Assembly (NCBI RefSeq): GCF_012932425.1
Contig: NZ_JAAIII010000009.1
Span: forward strand, 1-64,000
Length of the DNA: 64,000 bases
DNA from: Bifidobacterium oedipodis
GTDB lineage: Bacteria; Actinomycetota; Actinomycetes; Actinomycetales; Bifidobacteriaceae
Reading direction: 5' to 3'
Position 1 is the first letter of the stretch. Each line of letters starts with the position of its first letter. Positions 19,158 through 28,249 of the stretch are shown piece by piece. A model generated the notes under the pieces. It saw nothing but the letters and a program-made list of their open reading frames with translations, was not told the DNA's origin and searched no databases. The position numbers were made by a program, and so were the translations under genes.

Positions 19158-20288
19158 ATGGATATCACCAGATTGACGCCTGACGAGCAAGGCATGGTCG
19201 AATGGCCCACGCTGAGCAACGATCGTAAAGCTGTGGTGAGCGTAGGCGTATTCGACGGATTCCATCTCGGGCATCGTGCCGTAATCTCACGCGTGGTGGA
19301 ATTGGCTCATAAGGCCGACGCCTTTGCCGTGGCGGTGGTATTCGACCCGCGTCCCGGTTTGGTGCACCGCTACGCCGCAGCGCATAACGGCGAAGAGCCT
19401 GCGGCCGATATGGTGGATTCACAAGCGCTGACCTCGGTGGATGAACGCCTGCGCCATATGGAGGAACTGGGCATCGACCATGTGCTGGTGGTGCGCTACA
19501 CGTTGGCCTTCGCCGCGAAATCGTATCGCTTCTTCTTGGGCCAGATGGTGGGCAAGCTGGGCATGCGTACATTGGTGCTCGGCCAGGATGCTGCCATGGG
19601 CAACAATCGTGAGGGCGATGTCAAAGCAATTGCCAATCTGGCCGCCGCCACCGGTGTTTTCGAACTGGATGTGGTGGATGACCGTGGGCCCGGCGAGACG
19701 CGCGTGCCGCCGGACGCCCAGCCGACGATGCCGACAACGTGGGGCGAACCCGCCGATCCCTTGGCCGCGATGACCAAGGCGGAGCGCCGCGCATGGAGCA
19801 AAAAACACCAGGCCAAGGCTGTGCGTGTGTGGAGCTCCACCAATGTGCGCTACCTGCTGTCGCAAGGCCGGGTGAAGGATGCGAACGCGATTCTGGGGCG
19901 TCCGCATGCCATTGAAGGCACGGTGGTGCACGGTGAGGAACGCGGTCGCACCATTGGCTTCCCGACTGCCAACCTCGGCGATGATGTGACCGGCTACCTG
20001 CCCGTGGACGGCGTGTACGCCGGTTGGCTGATTGATGGAGATAAGCGCTGGCCCTCGGCCATCTCCATTGGCACCAAGCCCACGTTCAGCGAGAAAACCG
20101 GCCTGCATGAGCGCGTGGTCGAAGCCTACGCCATCACTGATAACGGCGAATGGCTGGACTTGTACGAGCATCATGTGCGCGTGGAATTCGTAGGATTCCT
20201 GCGTCCGCAGGTCAAATTCGACGGCCCCGACGAACTGGTCGCCGAGCTCAAGCGCAACGTCGAAGAAACCAAGCGTCTAACCGCCTGA
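19158..20288 (+). CDS. ribF: Bifunctional riboflavin kinase/FAD synthetase
   Basis: Converts riboflavin to FMN, then FAD. The N-terminal nucleotidyltransferase shows VSVGVFDGFHLGHRAVI and the C-terminal kinase shows GRTIGFPTANL with later DLYEHHVRVEFVGFLR. A ~40-residue hydrophilic insertion (~185-230, Pro/Ala/Lys-rich) separates the two. The ATG at 19158 has AAGGA upstream; the frame extends 12 codons further without a site. No FMN riboswitch is recognisable upstream. It lies downstream of the glycan block, separated from truB. Confidence 0.95.
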   Translation: MDITRLTPDEQGMVEWPTLSNDRKAVVSVGVFDGFHLGHRAVISRVVELAHKADAFAVAVVFDPRPGLVHRYAAAHNGEEPAADMVDSQALTSVDERLRHMEELGIDHVLVVRYTLAFAAKSYRFFLGQMVGKLGMRTLVLGQDAAMGNNREGDVKAIANLAAATGVFELDVVDDRGPGETRVPPDAQPTMPTTWGEPADPLAAMTKAERRAWSKKHQAKAVRVWSSTNVRYLLSQGRVKDANAILGRPHAIEGTVVHGEERGRTIGFPTANLGDDVTGYLPVDGVYAGWLIDGDKRWPSAISIGTKPTFSEKTGLHERVVEAYAITDNGEWLDLYEHHVRVEFVGFLRPQVKFDGPDELVAELKRNVEETKRLTA

Positions 20289-20313
20289 TGCGCTTTCAAT
20301 GCTATTGAAAACG

Positions 20314-20349
20314 GAAGGCCGTCATCCCTATAGGATGGCGGCCTTCTTG
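20314..20349. terminator. Bidirectional terminator between ribF and ABC operon
   Basis: GAAGGCCGTCATCC / GGATGGCGGCCTTC (14 bp, one G-U pair) with a tight 5-nt loop. Pyrimidine-rich TTGCGTTGTT follows on the plus side and TTTT on the minus side, so it can serve both convergent units. Confidence 0.8.
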
Positions 20350-20368
20350 CGTTGTTGATATAGCGAAT

Positions 20369-21217
20369 TCAGTGACGGAAGTGGGAGAAGAACTCCTTGG
20401 TTTCGGGGTTCTGCGATTCGTCCATCACTTCGCGCGGCGTGCCGTTCTCGGCAATAACACCACCGCGCAGCAACACCACACGATCAGCCGCATCATGAGC
20501 GAAGCTCATCTCATGCGTGGCCATCAGAATCGTGGTGCCCTGACTCTTTAGCTCAGCCACCATGGTGAGCACTTCGCCCACCAGCATCGGGTCAAGCGCC
20601 GACGTGATCTCGTCAAGCAGCAGCAGTTCAGGATCGGTCATCAACGCGCGAGCGATGGCCACACGCTGCTGCTGACCGCCGGAAAGCTGATCGGGGTAGG
20701 CGCCGGCCTTGGCACGCATGCCGATACGATCAAGCAGCTCCAGCGCACGAGCCTCGGCGCGATCCTTGCTCCAATGGTGCACCTTGCGCGCGGCCAGTGT
20801 CACATTTTTGATCACTGACATATGCGGGAACAAATTGAACTGTTGGAACACCACACCAATGCGCGCGCGCAGCTTATCCTGATCGGCGCGAGGATCGGTG
20901 ATATCGGTGTCGCCCAGCCAAATCTGGCCATCGTCCACGCGTTCCAGCAGATTCACGCATTTCATCAGCGTGGACTTGCCAGAGCCGGAAGGGCCAAGCA
21001 ACGCCACAACCTCATGCTGACGCACTTCAAAGGAAATGCCTTTAAGCACCTGCGTGGAACCAAAGGATTTACGGATATTATCCAAACGCAACACAGCGGG
21101 CGCGCTTGACTGAGCCGTTTGAGCGGCCGACGTGGATACAGCCGTGTTCGCAGTCGATGCCGCAGTGCCGCCCTTAGGCTGATCCACAGTAGTTGCGGAA
21201 TTGATGAGATCGCTCAT
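20369..21217 (-). CDS. Polar amino-acid ABC transporter ATPase
   Basis: A 282-aa ATPase of the GlnQ/HisP type. Walker A GPSGSGKST, Q-loop FQQFNLFPHM, signature LSGGQQQR, Walker B LLLLDEITSALDP and the switch His (MATHEM) are all present. A ~40-residue Ala/Ser/Thr-rich N-terminal extension precedes the domain. It forms the third gene of an operon with the permease (4-bp overlap) and binding protein. The substrate is likely glutamate/glutamine or a related amino acid. Confidence 0.93.
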   Translation of the reverse strand: MSDLINSATTVDQPKGGTAASTANTAVSTSAAQTAQSSAPAVLRLDNIRKSFGSTQVLKGISFEVRQHEVVALLGPSGSGKSTLMKCVNLLERVDDGQIWLGDTDITDPRADQDKLRARIGVVFQQFNLFPHMSVIKNVTLAARKVHHWSKDRAEARALELLDRIGMRAKAGAYPDQLSGGQQQRVAIARALMTDPELLLLDEITSALDPMLVGEVLTMVAELKSQGTTILMATHEMSFAHDAADRVVLLRGGVIAENGTPREVMDESQNPETKEFFSHFRH

Positions 21218-22104
21218 ACCGTGCCTCCACTCAGCTCACGTTTGCGCAGTCGCGCCGCATACCAGTCATTAAGCAGAATAAACGGCACGCTCATCAGAAT
21301 GAACAGCAGGCTGGCCACCACATAGGGGGTGAAGTTGTAGCTGCTGGCCACCTCGATCTGCGCGGCGCGCACCGCATCCACCGCACCCAGCACAGAGATC
21401 AGGCCAACGTCCTTTTGCATGGAGATGAAATCGTTCATCAACGCAGGTGCCACCTTGCGCAGCGCCTGCGGGATAACGATCATGCGCGTGGTCTGCCCGG
21501 CGGTCAGGCCCAGCGAGCGCGCGGAGGCGCGCTGCGAGGGGTGCACATCGTTGAAACCGGCGCGCAGCACTTCGGCCACATAGGCGGAATAGCCCATAAT
21601 CACGGCGATGGTGCCAAGAATCGAAGGATCGATGCGCCCAAACAAACCCAGACCAGGAATACCAAAGCCGATGAGATACAGGATGACGATCATCGGGATG
21701 CCGCGCATCACCGTGGTATAGATGGCCGCCAAAGCACGCAGGGGGAACAGCACTGGATTGGTGCTGGTACGCACCAGGGCGATTAGGGTGGCCAGGATGG
21801 CCACGCCGATTACGGCGACGACCAGAACCTTGAGATTCAGCCACAGGCCATCCAGGATTTCAGGGAACGACGAGACGAAGTATTCGGCGGAGAAGAACGT
21901 TTCCTTCACACGCGGCCAGCCGGGGGAGAGCTTCAAGCCCGTGACCACGATAATCGCCAGCACAATGGTACTGACCAGACTGGTAATCACGGATTTGAGC
22001 TGCTGCTTGCGGCGGTACTCGCGGCGGAAACGCTCGACCTCGCTAACGGCAGCGGAACCGTCAGCGAGGTCGAGGGGAGCGGCAGATGATGTTGGTGCGC
22101 TCAT
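21214..22104 (-). CDS. Polar amino-acid ABC transporter permease
   Basis: A 296-aa HisM/GlnP-type permease with a ~35-residue cytoplasmic N-terminus, a first TM at ~40-60 and four or more further segments. The conserved loop AEVLRAGFNDVHPSQRASARSLGL is split here as AEVLRAGFNDVHPSQ plus ARSLGLTAGQTTRMI. A single permease gene in the operon implies a homodimer. Its start follows the binding-protein stop by 20 bp. Confidence 0.92.
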   Translation of the reverse strand: MSAPTSSAAPLDLADGSAAVSEVERFRREYRRKQQLKSVITSLVSTIVLAIIVVTGLKLSPGWPRVKETFFSAEYFVSSFPEILDGLWLNLKVLVVAVIGVAILATLIALVRTSTNPVLFPLRALAAIYTTVMRGIPMIVILYLIGFGIPGLGLFGRIDPSILGTIAVIMGYSAYVAEVLRAGFNDVHPSQRASARSLGLTAGQTTRMIVIPQALRKVAPALMNDFISMQKDVGLISVLGAVDAVRAAQIEVASSYNFTPYVVASLLFILMSVPFILLNDWYAARLRKRELSGGTV

Positions 22105-22124
22105 AATCGTATGGATTGTCCGGC

Positions 22125-22997
22125 TTACTTGAGCTCGGTCAGATCGGTGGTGTACTCAGCCAGCCACTTATCCTGCAGCTTCTTCAGCGTGCCATCGGCG
22201 TTGAGCTCGTCCACGGCCTTGGTGGTCGCGGCAGTAAGCGGGGAGTCCTTGGGCAGCACGATGCCCAGGCCATCCTTGTCTTCGGAGCCGGCGATACGGC
22301 CGACCACGGTCGCATCCTTGATCTGCTCGGACTGCACCATGTAAATGCACTCAACGGTGTTGGTCACCAGCGCATCGATCTGGCCGGCGTCCAACGCCTG
22401 CGCCAGCGAAGCGTCATCATTAAAGGTCTGAATGTCGTCGGAAAGCTTCTCCTTGGCAATGGTGTAGCCCTGCGTGCCCACCATCGCGCCGATCACCGCG
22501 CCCTTGAGATCAGCCAAGGACTTGGCGCCGGCGTACTTGCTGTCCTTCTTGACCACGACGGACTGGGTGTCCTTGTAATAGCCGGAGGAGAAGTCCACGG
22601 CCTTCTTGCGTTCGTCGGTGATGCCGAACTGCTGGATGTTCATATCCCAGTCCTTGGCACCCGGGGCGATGGCGGTGTCGAAGGTGGTACGAGTCCACAC
22701 CACATCGTCCTTGTCGAAGCCGAGCTTGTCGGCCACGGCATAGGCGACGGCAGCCTCATAGCCCTCGCCGGACGCGGGATCGTCGTTCATCACCCACGGC
22801 TCATAGGCCGGGTCTCCGGTGGCGATGGTGAGCTTGCCGGGCTTGACGGTCTGCTGGGTGATGTCGGAGCTGTTGGCCGAGTTGTCGGTGCTGTTGGAGT
22901 TAGCGGCGGAATCGGAGCCGCAGGCGGCGCAGAAGGCGAGCGCTGCGACGCTGATGCCGGCGGCCAGCGTGCGAAGCAGGGAACGATGTTGTGTCAT
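22125..22997 (-). CDS. Amino-acid ABC transporter solute-binding lipoprotein (family 3)
   Basis: A 290-aa lipoprotein: signal peptide with lipobox FCAAC (Cys ~24), an Asn/Ser linker, then the family-3 binding fold (LTIATGDPAYEPWVM, GYEAAVAYAVADKLG, DFSSGYYKDTQSVVV, AVIGAMVGTQGYTIA). The start at 22997 has GGAAAGAGA upstream; a longer frame exists but has no ribosome site. First gene of the three-gene import operon. Confidence 0.92.
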   Translation of the reverse strand: MTQHRSLLRTLAAGISVAALAFCAACGSDSAANSNSTDNSANSSDITQQTVKPGKLTIATGDPAYEPWVMNDDPASGEGYEAAVAYAVADKLGFDKDDVVWTRTTFDTAIAPGAKDWDMNIQQFGITDERKKAVDFSSGYYKDTQSVVVKKDSKYAGAKSLADLKGAVIGAMVGTQGYTIAKEKLSDDIQTFNDDASLAQALDAGQIDALVTNTVECIYMVQSEQIKDATVVGRIAGSEDKDGLGIVLPKDSPLTAATTKAVDELNADGTLKKLQDKWLAEYTTDLTELK

Positions 22998-23055
22998 GGT
23001 CTTCTCTTTCCAAAAATTTGTTGCGAATGCAATACAAAGTTGGCAATCAGTGGTG

Positions 23056-23061
23056 ATTATA
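23056..23061 (-). promoter_or_regulatory. -10 box of amino-acid transporter operon
   Basis: TATAAT on the minus strand, 59 bp upstream of the start codon at 22997. The best -35 (GTGACG) would be 20 bp further upstream, longer than ideal. The remaining gap to the cupin gene stop (23062-23269) shows nothing else. Confidence 0.4.
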
Positions 23062-23269
23062 ACGCTGTGATGATGCGGTCGCGTCACTTTAGTTATTGCT
23101 ATTGCCGATAGCTGGTTATGCATCAATCATATGGATCCGTTGGTTTGCCAAAATCTTGGTGCCGTAGGAGATAGTTGCGGTGGGTTGAACGCGATATGCG
23201 TGGGGTCAGCAAAGTGGCATCATGTTTGCCAGATGTTTGCCCGGTGGATGTGCCGCGCGGCGTTGCCGA

Positions 23270-23779
23270 TTATTCCAAGGTGAAGCCGTCGAAGGTGAAC
23301 CCTGGACTGACTACGCAGGAGACCAGTGCGTCACCGCTGCCCGGTACCGTGCGCTGCCATACGCCGGCGGGTACCACGGCATGGCCGACGACAGGGATGT
23401 CGGGATTGTTTGCAGCATTGGCGACATTGTTTGCGGTGATGCCGGCTCCCAATGTCACACGTGTGCGTGCGGTTTCGTCCGCTGCAGGTGCCTCGCCGTT
23501 ACCACCGAGTTCCAATGTCACCGGTGCTGGGCCATGCCATAGCCAGATTTCGTCGGCATCCACCTTGTGCCAAGCGCTGGCGTCTCCCCGCGGCAGCAGG
23601 AAATAAATCAGCGATGCCAGTGGACGACCATGTAGGCCGCTGGCGGGATCGTCGGCGCGGTAGGCGAGCGGCGATTGCCAGTCGCGCGTGTACCAGCCGC
23701 CTTCGGGATGCGCCTCAAGCCCCAGCCGCTGTACGACGGAGCGAGCGTAATCGCTCATATCCTCCAATGCAATACTCAT
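23270..23779 (-). CDS. Cupin-5 (DUF985) family protein
   Basis: A 169-aa single-domain cupin. The family opening LGLEAHPEGGWYTRDW, the SLIYFLLP strand, SAWHKVDADEIWLWHG and the late VPAGVWQ...GFTFDGF strands are all seen. The biochemical role is unknown for most members. The start has AAAGGAAG. It is the last gene of the radA - SAH-hydrolase-like - deaminase - cupin unit, 25 bp behind the deaminase. Confidence 0.88.
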   Translation of the reverse strand: MSIALEDMSDYARSVVQRLGLEAHPEGGWYTRDWQSPLAYRADDPASGLHGRPLASLIYFLLPRGDASAWHKVDADEIWLWHGPAPVTLELGGNGEAPAADETARTRVTLGAGITANNVANAANNPDIPVVGHAVVPAGVWQRTVPGSGDALVSCVVSPGFTFDGFTLE

Positions 23780-23804
23780 ACTGCTTCCTTTCAGTTGCCG
23801 CGAA

Positions 23805-25193
23805 TTAGAAGGCGTTATTGTTGTAGACCACGCGACCGGAGATTACCGTGGCTCGGTTTGTGCCGGCACCGTGGCGCACCAGTGTTTCCAATGTGTCTTC
23901 GATGCCGCGCGGCGTGGCCACGTACACCGGCACGTCGAAGAAGGCAAGATCGGCGGTGGCGCCTGCGTTGATCTGGCCGATACGGCCGGCCCCCACATGC
24001 ATACCCAGTTCCGCCGCGCCGCCGAGCGTCACCATACGAATCAGACGATGGGTCAAATCGTCGCTCGTATACCCCTGTTCGCGCGCGAGGTCATAGAGCA
24101 TGGCCACATCCTCCAACACATCAAGACTGGGGGAGCTGGACAGCGAATCGGTGCCCACGGCCAAGAGATTGCCCTCTTCGAGATAATCGCGGATCGGTGC
24201 GTCTCGCCCGGTCACCGTAATGCGATTCGAACGCGGGCAAAGCGCCACGCCCACGCCGCGCTGGCGCAGGATGCGACGATCCTCCTTATCGGCCCACACG
24301 CCATGCGCGATATGCACGTCGGGGCCGAGCGAGCCAAGCTGATCAAGGAACTGGATGGCTGACGCGCCCTTGCCGGCCTCCTTAAGCTCCTGATAGCTGG
24401 TCCAATCCTGATCGCGCCATTCGACCGCCGAATACGTGGACAAGCTGGTATCGCGTTCGCCGGCCTCCATCGGGGTTTCGGCCAGATGAATATGCAAGCG
24501 CATATCAAGCTGACGGGCGATATCAGGCAAATCCACGAATGGTGCGGTTTCCAACGTATAGGGGGCATGCGGGCTGATGCCGATGCTGGGCAGTTCCTCC
24601 TGGCGCATATGGCCCAAATGGGTCACCAGCTCGGCGATGCCCTCGGTTTTCCAATCGCTGTTGCGCCAATCCATCACCTCCCAATAGGCCACGCCATGCA
24701 TACCCTGCGAGGCAAGCGCGCCGGCCGCCTCCGGATTGGTGACGATATCGGCCGCCGCAGTGGTGCCGGATTGCACCAGCATACGTGCGCCCTCTTCAGC
24801 GGATTCCTTCCACGATCCCGTTTCGCACAGCCGCGCGTATACCGGGTTGAAGCCCTCCTCCCATTCGTGAAAGCTACTGTAGGTGCCACGGCCCACGTCG
24901 GCCATATTCGTATATTGCAGGTGCGTATGCGCATTGATCAGACCGGGAGTTATTACGCCGTGCCAATGATGTTCTTCGATACGCCCACCCTGGGCCATAT
25001 CCTGTTTAAGCGTATCCAGCACCCAGCGGCGGGTGCCGGCATGCACCACGCGACTGCCGCTGACCGCCACGGCACCATCGAGCAGCACCGGCCCGGTGAT
25101 GGGGATGATCAGTGGCGCGCTATACAGCGTTACCTCCTGCAATGGTGCGGGATGGGCGGCCGCATACAACTGGTCGAACGAATCGGTGGTCAC
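23805..25193 (-). CDS. Amidohydrolase, SAH/MTA-type adenosine deaminase-like
   Basis: 462 aa, metal-dependent hydrolase of the ATZ/TRZ - SAH/MTA deaminase group. Metal and active-site motifs are PGLINAHTHLQYT, SPHAPYT, LHIHLAETPME, HG (IAHGVWADKED), and TDSLSSSPSLD. Predicted to deaminate the adenine of S-adenosylhomocysteine, methylthioadenosine or 5'-deoxyadenosine. The GTG start at 25193 overlaps the upstream stop (GTGA) and has AAGGAG; an in-frame ATG at 25223 is less likely. Its tight coupling to an SAH-hydrolase-like gene supports a role in SAH disposal. Confidence 0.82.
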   Translation of the reverse strand: MTTDSFDQLYAAAHPAPLQEVTLYSAPLIIPITGPVLLDGAVAVSGSRVVHAGTRRWVLDTLKQDMAQGGRIEEHHWHGVITPGLINAHTHLQYTNMADVGRGTYSSFHEWEEGFNPVYARLCETGSWKESAEEGARMLVQSGTTAAADIVTNPEAAGALASQGMHGVAYWEVMDWRNSDWKTEGIAELVTHLGHMRQEELPSIGISPHAPYTLETAPFVDLPDIARQLDMRLHIHLAETPMEAGERDTSLSTYSAVEWRDQDWTSYQELKEAGKGASAIQFLDQLGSLGPDVHIAHGVWADKEDRRILRQRGVGVALCPRSNRITVTGRDAPIRDYLEEGNLLAVGTDSLSSSPSLDVLEDVAMLYDLAREQGYTSDDLTHRLIRMVTLGGAAELGMHVGAGRIGQINAGATADLAFFDVPVYVATPRGIEDTLETLVRHGAGTNRATVISGRVVYNNNAF

Positions 25194-26662
25194 AGCGTCT
25201 CCTTGAATCGGGTGAGTGTCCAATCGTACCCGTTGTCGGCCACGGCATGGCTGGCATGGTAGCCGCGCGTTTCGAGCGCGACTGTGGCGATGCGTTGATC
25301 GGTGACCTCATCCAGACGGTGCAGTCCGGGTTCCAGCGCGCCCCGATGAGTAAGCAGATATGCTACGGCGCTCGCCTGCACGGCAAAGCTCAAATCCATG
25401 ATTTCGATGGGATTGCCGCCGCCGGCCGTGTAATTCACGCCGTCGCCTTCCGATAGCAGCGTCAATATGGGGCCGTTCGGCACTGCGAGCGTGCGATGCG
25501 CGCAGCCGGTTTGATGGCGGAAGCCAGGAATATCATCAAGGGCTATTTCGTTGGCGATGCCGCCAATCACCGACAGTACGGCACCGGTGCGCATGCGCCG
25601 CATATGGTTCACAGTGATGGTATGGCGCGCGCCGGTGGCGGAGACGACCATATCGGCTTGGGGCAGTGCATCATCGATATCCTGTGCGGCGAACCCGTCA
25701 AATACTGCCTGCAAGGCGGCCACAGGATTCGTATCGCAGATGATCACATGCGCACCCAACGCTCGCACGCGCAGTGCAAAGCCTTTGCCGACCGGACCAT
25801 AGCCGATTACGGTCACCTGCGCGCCGTCGAAAGCGTGCGCGCCCAGTATTTCCTGCATGGTGGTGACGCAACTTTCGCCAGTGCCATGGGTATTGTCGAA
25901 TCCGGTTTTGAGGATGCTGTCGTTCACGGCGATTACCGGGAAATCCAATGCGCCGGCATCCTGCATCGCTTGGAAGGCGCGCACGCCACTGGTGGTCTCC
26001 TCGGCCACACCAATCAGCTGCTTCATCAGTTCCGGACATTCCGCCGCAGCCAAACGGGCGAAGCTTGCACCATCATCGATAATGATGTTGGGGCGAATCC
26101 TGTCCAGCAGTCGCAGCGCGCCCTGATGCGTTTGCTCGGCCGTCCATGTTGTATCGGCCTCAACAACAATTCCTTCGCGCTGCAACTGGTCGGCCACGCG
26201 CTGATCGGTGTCGGCAGGGTCGGCGAATACCCCGACAATGGCGCCGGCCGCCTTGAGTTCGCGCAGCAATACGGCTGTTTTCGGCTCCAGAATCAGGCAG
26301 ACGGCGATTCGCGCGCCGGTGAAATCCACGCCATCGGCAATCAACGTGCGCATCAACCCGCGCAGCACCGGCATATGACGATGCGCATGTTCCATCGCCT
26401 CCAAACCTGACAATGCGCGTGCGTCAGGAATCTGCTCTGCCGGGTCGGTGGCGGATATCGTGAAGGGGTGCGAATGGATTGCCAGTGAGTTGTTTGCGTC
26501 CGTATCATCACACACCATGCCCCATTGTCGGGCCTGCGCGACGAATTGTTGGTCAGCGTTGGCCGGGGGCGTAAAACGTGCACCCGCAAGGGAACGATTG
26601 GTGCGTTGCGAATACGCGCACGCCCACGCGGCAAAATCACAAGTCGAAGGCTGCTCAGTCAT
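25190..26662 (-). CDS. Divergent S-adenosylhomocysteine hydrolase-like protein
   Basis: 490 aa, SAHH fold with an NAD-binding Rossmann domain (VIGYGPVGKGFALRVRALGA). Kept residues include DDG (IIIDDGASFA), Glu in EETTSGVRAF, and Lys/Asp in SILKTGFDNTHG. Altered: the substrate-site block that usually reads CLHMTxQTAVL is CLILEPKTAVL here, losing the His and changing Gln to Lys; the catalytic-site Cys after FDN-YG is Thr; the GHP-VMD motif is GGGNPIEIMD; the C-terminal KxxHYRY tail is absent. With the adjacent deaminase this could act on S-inosylhomocysteine. The start at 26662 is the best of several (26686 TTG, 26674/26671 ATG). Confidence 0.78.
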   Translation of the reverse strand: MTEQPSTCDFAAWACAYSQRTNRSLAGARFTPPANADQQFVAQARQWGMVCDDTDANNSLAIHSHPFTISATDPAEQIPDARALSGLEAMEHAHRHMPVLRGLMRTLIADGVDFTGARIAVCLILEPKTAVLLRELKAAGAIVGVFADPADTDQRVADQLQREGIVVEADTTWTAEQTHQGALRLLDRIRPNIIIDDGASFARLAAAECPELMKQLIGVAEETTSGVRAFQAMQDAGALDFPVIAVNDSILKTGFDNTHGTGESCVTTMQEILGAHAFDGAQVTVIGYGPVGKGFALRVRALGAHVIICDTNPVAALQAVFDGFAAQDIDDALPQADMVVSATGARHTITVNHMRRMRTGAVLSVIGGIANEIALDDIPGFRHQTGCAHRTLAVPNGPILTLLSEGDGVNYTAGGGNPIEIMDLSFAVQASAVAYLLTHRGALEPGLHRLDEVTDQRIATVALETRGYHASHAVADNGYDWTLTRFKETL

Positions 26663-26697
26663 ACGCCCCATCATAGGGCGTGGCAAACGCAGTCGTA

Positions 26698-28128
26698 TCA
26701 GTGCCGGGAAAGGCCGAGGGCGTTGAGTGCGTCGGCGAGGGTGCTGACTTCGACCAGTTTGAGGCCCGGAATATCAATTGCCTTGCGTGGCGTGGGCACC
26801 ACGGCAACAGTAAAGCCCAAACGTGCCGCCTCGCGCAGACGATGCTCCATACGCGGTGCCGGGCGCACCTGCCCGGTTAAGGAAATCTCGCCGATGGCGC
26901 AAGTGGTACGTGCAATCGGCGTGCGCTGCGCGGCGCTCGCCAACGCGGCCACAATGGCCAGATCGCAGGCCGGCTCCTTGGCCTGCCCACCGGCAATCGT
27001 GGAAATATACAGGTCATTGGCTAAGAGATTAAGCTTGCCATGGCGGTACAACACCGCCACCAGCATGGCGATGCGGCTTGAATCAACGCCGTTGACCGCG
27101 CGGCGGGGCGTAGGCAAAACGGAATTGGTGACCAGCGCCTGCACCTCGATTGGCAGACTGCGGTGACCATCCAGCGTGAAGGTCACACATGTGCCCTCTA
27201 CCGGCTGAGCGGCATCGCCACCGGGCTCCGACAAAAACAAGCCAGCCGGATCGGTCACCTCTTCGATGCCCTCGCCGCTCATATCGAAGCAGCCCACCTC
27301 ATCGGTCGGTCCGAAACGATTCTTAATCGCCCTGAGCATCCTGAGGGCGGTTTCACTATCGCCCTCGAACTGGCAGACCACATCCACCAAATGCTCCAGC
27401 GTGCGAGGTCCTGCAATCGAACCATCCTTGGTCACATGACCCACCAGAAACACCGGAATATCCAAGGTTTTGGCGGTATCAATCAGCGCGCTCGCCACCT
27501 CGCGCACCTGCGTGGAGCCACCGGAAATGCCATCGACCTCCTGGGAGACAATGGTTTGCGCCGAATCGACAATCGCCAGTGCCGGGCGATTCTGCTCAAT
27601 CAATCCCAAAGCCGTGGCCAAATCGGTGGTGGAAGCCAGCAGCAGGTTCGATTCCACGGCGTCGATGCGTGTGGCGCGCAACCGCACCTGCGCCTGCGAT
27701 TCCTCGCCGGAGATATACAGCACTGTGCCGCCGCTACTTGCCACTTGGCGTGCGATATTGCCGGCCGTCTGCAACAGCAGCGTTGATTTGCCGATGCCAG
27801 GTTCGCCGGCTATCAGCGTCACCGAACCGGGCACCACGCCACCGCCCAGCACACGATCGAATTCCGTAAAACCGGTGGCCAGTCGGCGCACGCTTTCCGT
27901 GCCTACTTCGGTGATTGGCCTGGCTGCGGCGCGAGCGGTTTGCGGCACTATGGTCGACTGCGTGCGCGAGGTGCGACCCGGTGCCGCCGTACGTGTGCCG
28001 GCGGACGGCCGAGCCTCGTGAAATTCCTCCACCGTGCCCCACTGATTGCATTCAGGGCAGCGCCCGACCCATTTCGGACCGCTCCAACCGCATTCGGAAC
28101 ACACATACTGCACGCTTGATTTCGCCAT
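26698..28128 (-). CDS. radA: DNA repair ATPase RadA
   Basis: RadA is a RecA-like DnaB-type helicase used in recombination branch migration. The 476-aa protein has an N-terminal C4 zinc finger (CSECGWSG / CPEC), Walker A GEPGIGKST, the RadA motif KNRFG, and a C-terminal Lon-like domain. The start has GGGAG upstream. It heads the minus-strand unit with the SAH-hydrolase-like gene 35 bp behind, although the functions are unrelated. Confidence 0.96.
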   Translation of the reverse strand: MAKSSVQYVCSECGWSGPKWVGRCPECNQWGTVEEFHEARPSAGTRTAAPGRTSRTQSTIVPQTARAAARPITEVGTESVRRLATGFTEFDRVLGGGVVPGSVTLIAGEPGIGKSTLLLQTAGNIARQVASSGGTVLYISGEESQAQVRLRATRIDAVESNLLLASTTDLATALGLIEQNRPALAIVDSAQTIVSQEVDGISGGSTQVREVASALIDTAKTLDIPVFLVGHVTKDGSIAGPRTLEHLVDVVCQFEGDSETALRMLRAIKNRFGPTDEVGCFDMSGEGIEEVTDPAGLFLSEPGGDAAQPVEGTCVTFTLDGHRSLPIEVQALVTNSVLPTPRRAVNGVDSSRIAMLVAVLYRHGKLNLLANDLYISTIAGGQAKEPACDLAIVAALASAAQRTPIARTTCAIGEISLTGQVRPAPRMEHRLREAARLGFTVAVVPTPRKAIDIPGLKLVEVSTLADALNALGLSRH

Positions 28129-28249
28129 GCTCCCAAGCCTAACCCGTTTCAGTGCGGTTCGCCCGATTCACAGAATATTCACCCATCCGCGCCGCTTATG
28201 GCCCTGTGAATTGGGGCCAGCGTCACAAGGCTGTGAGAGAATCAAGGGC

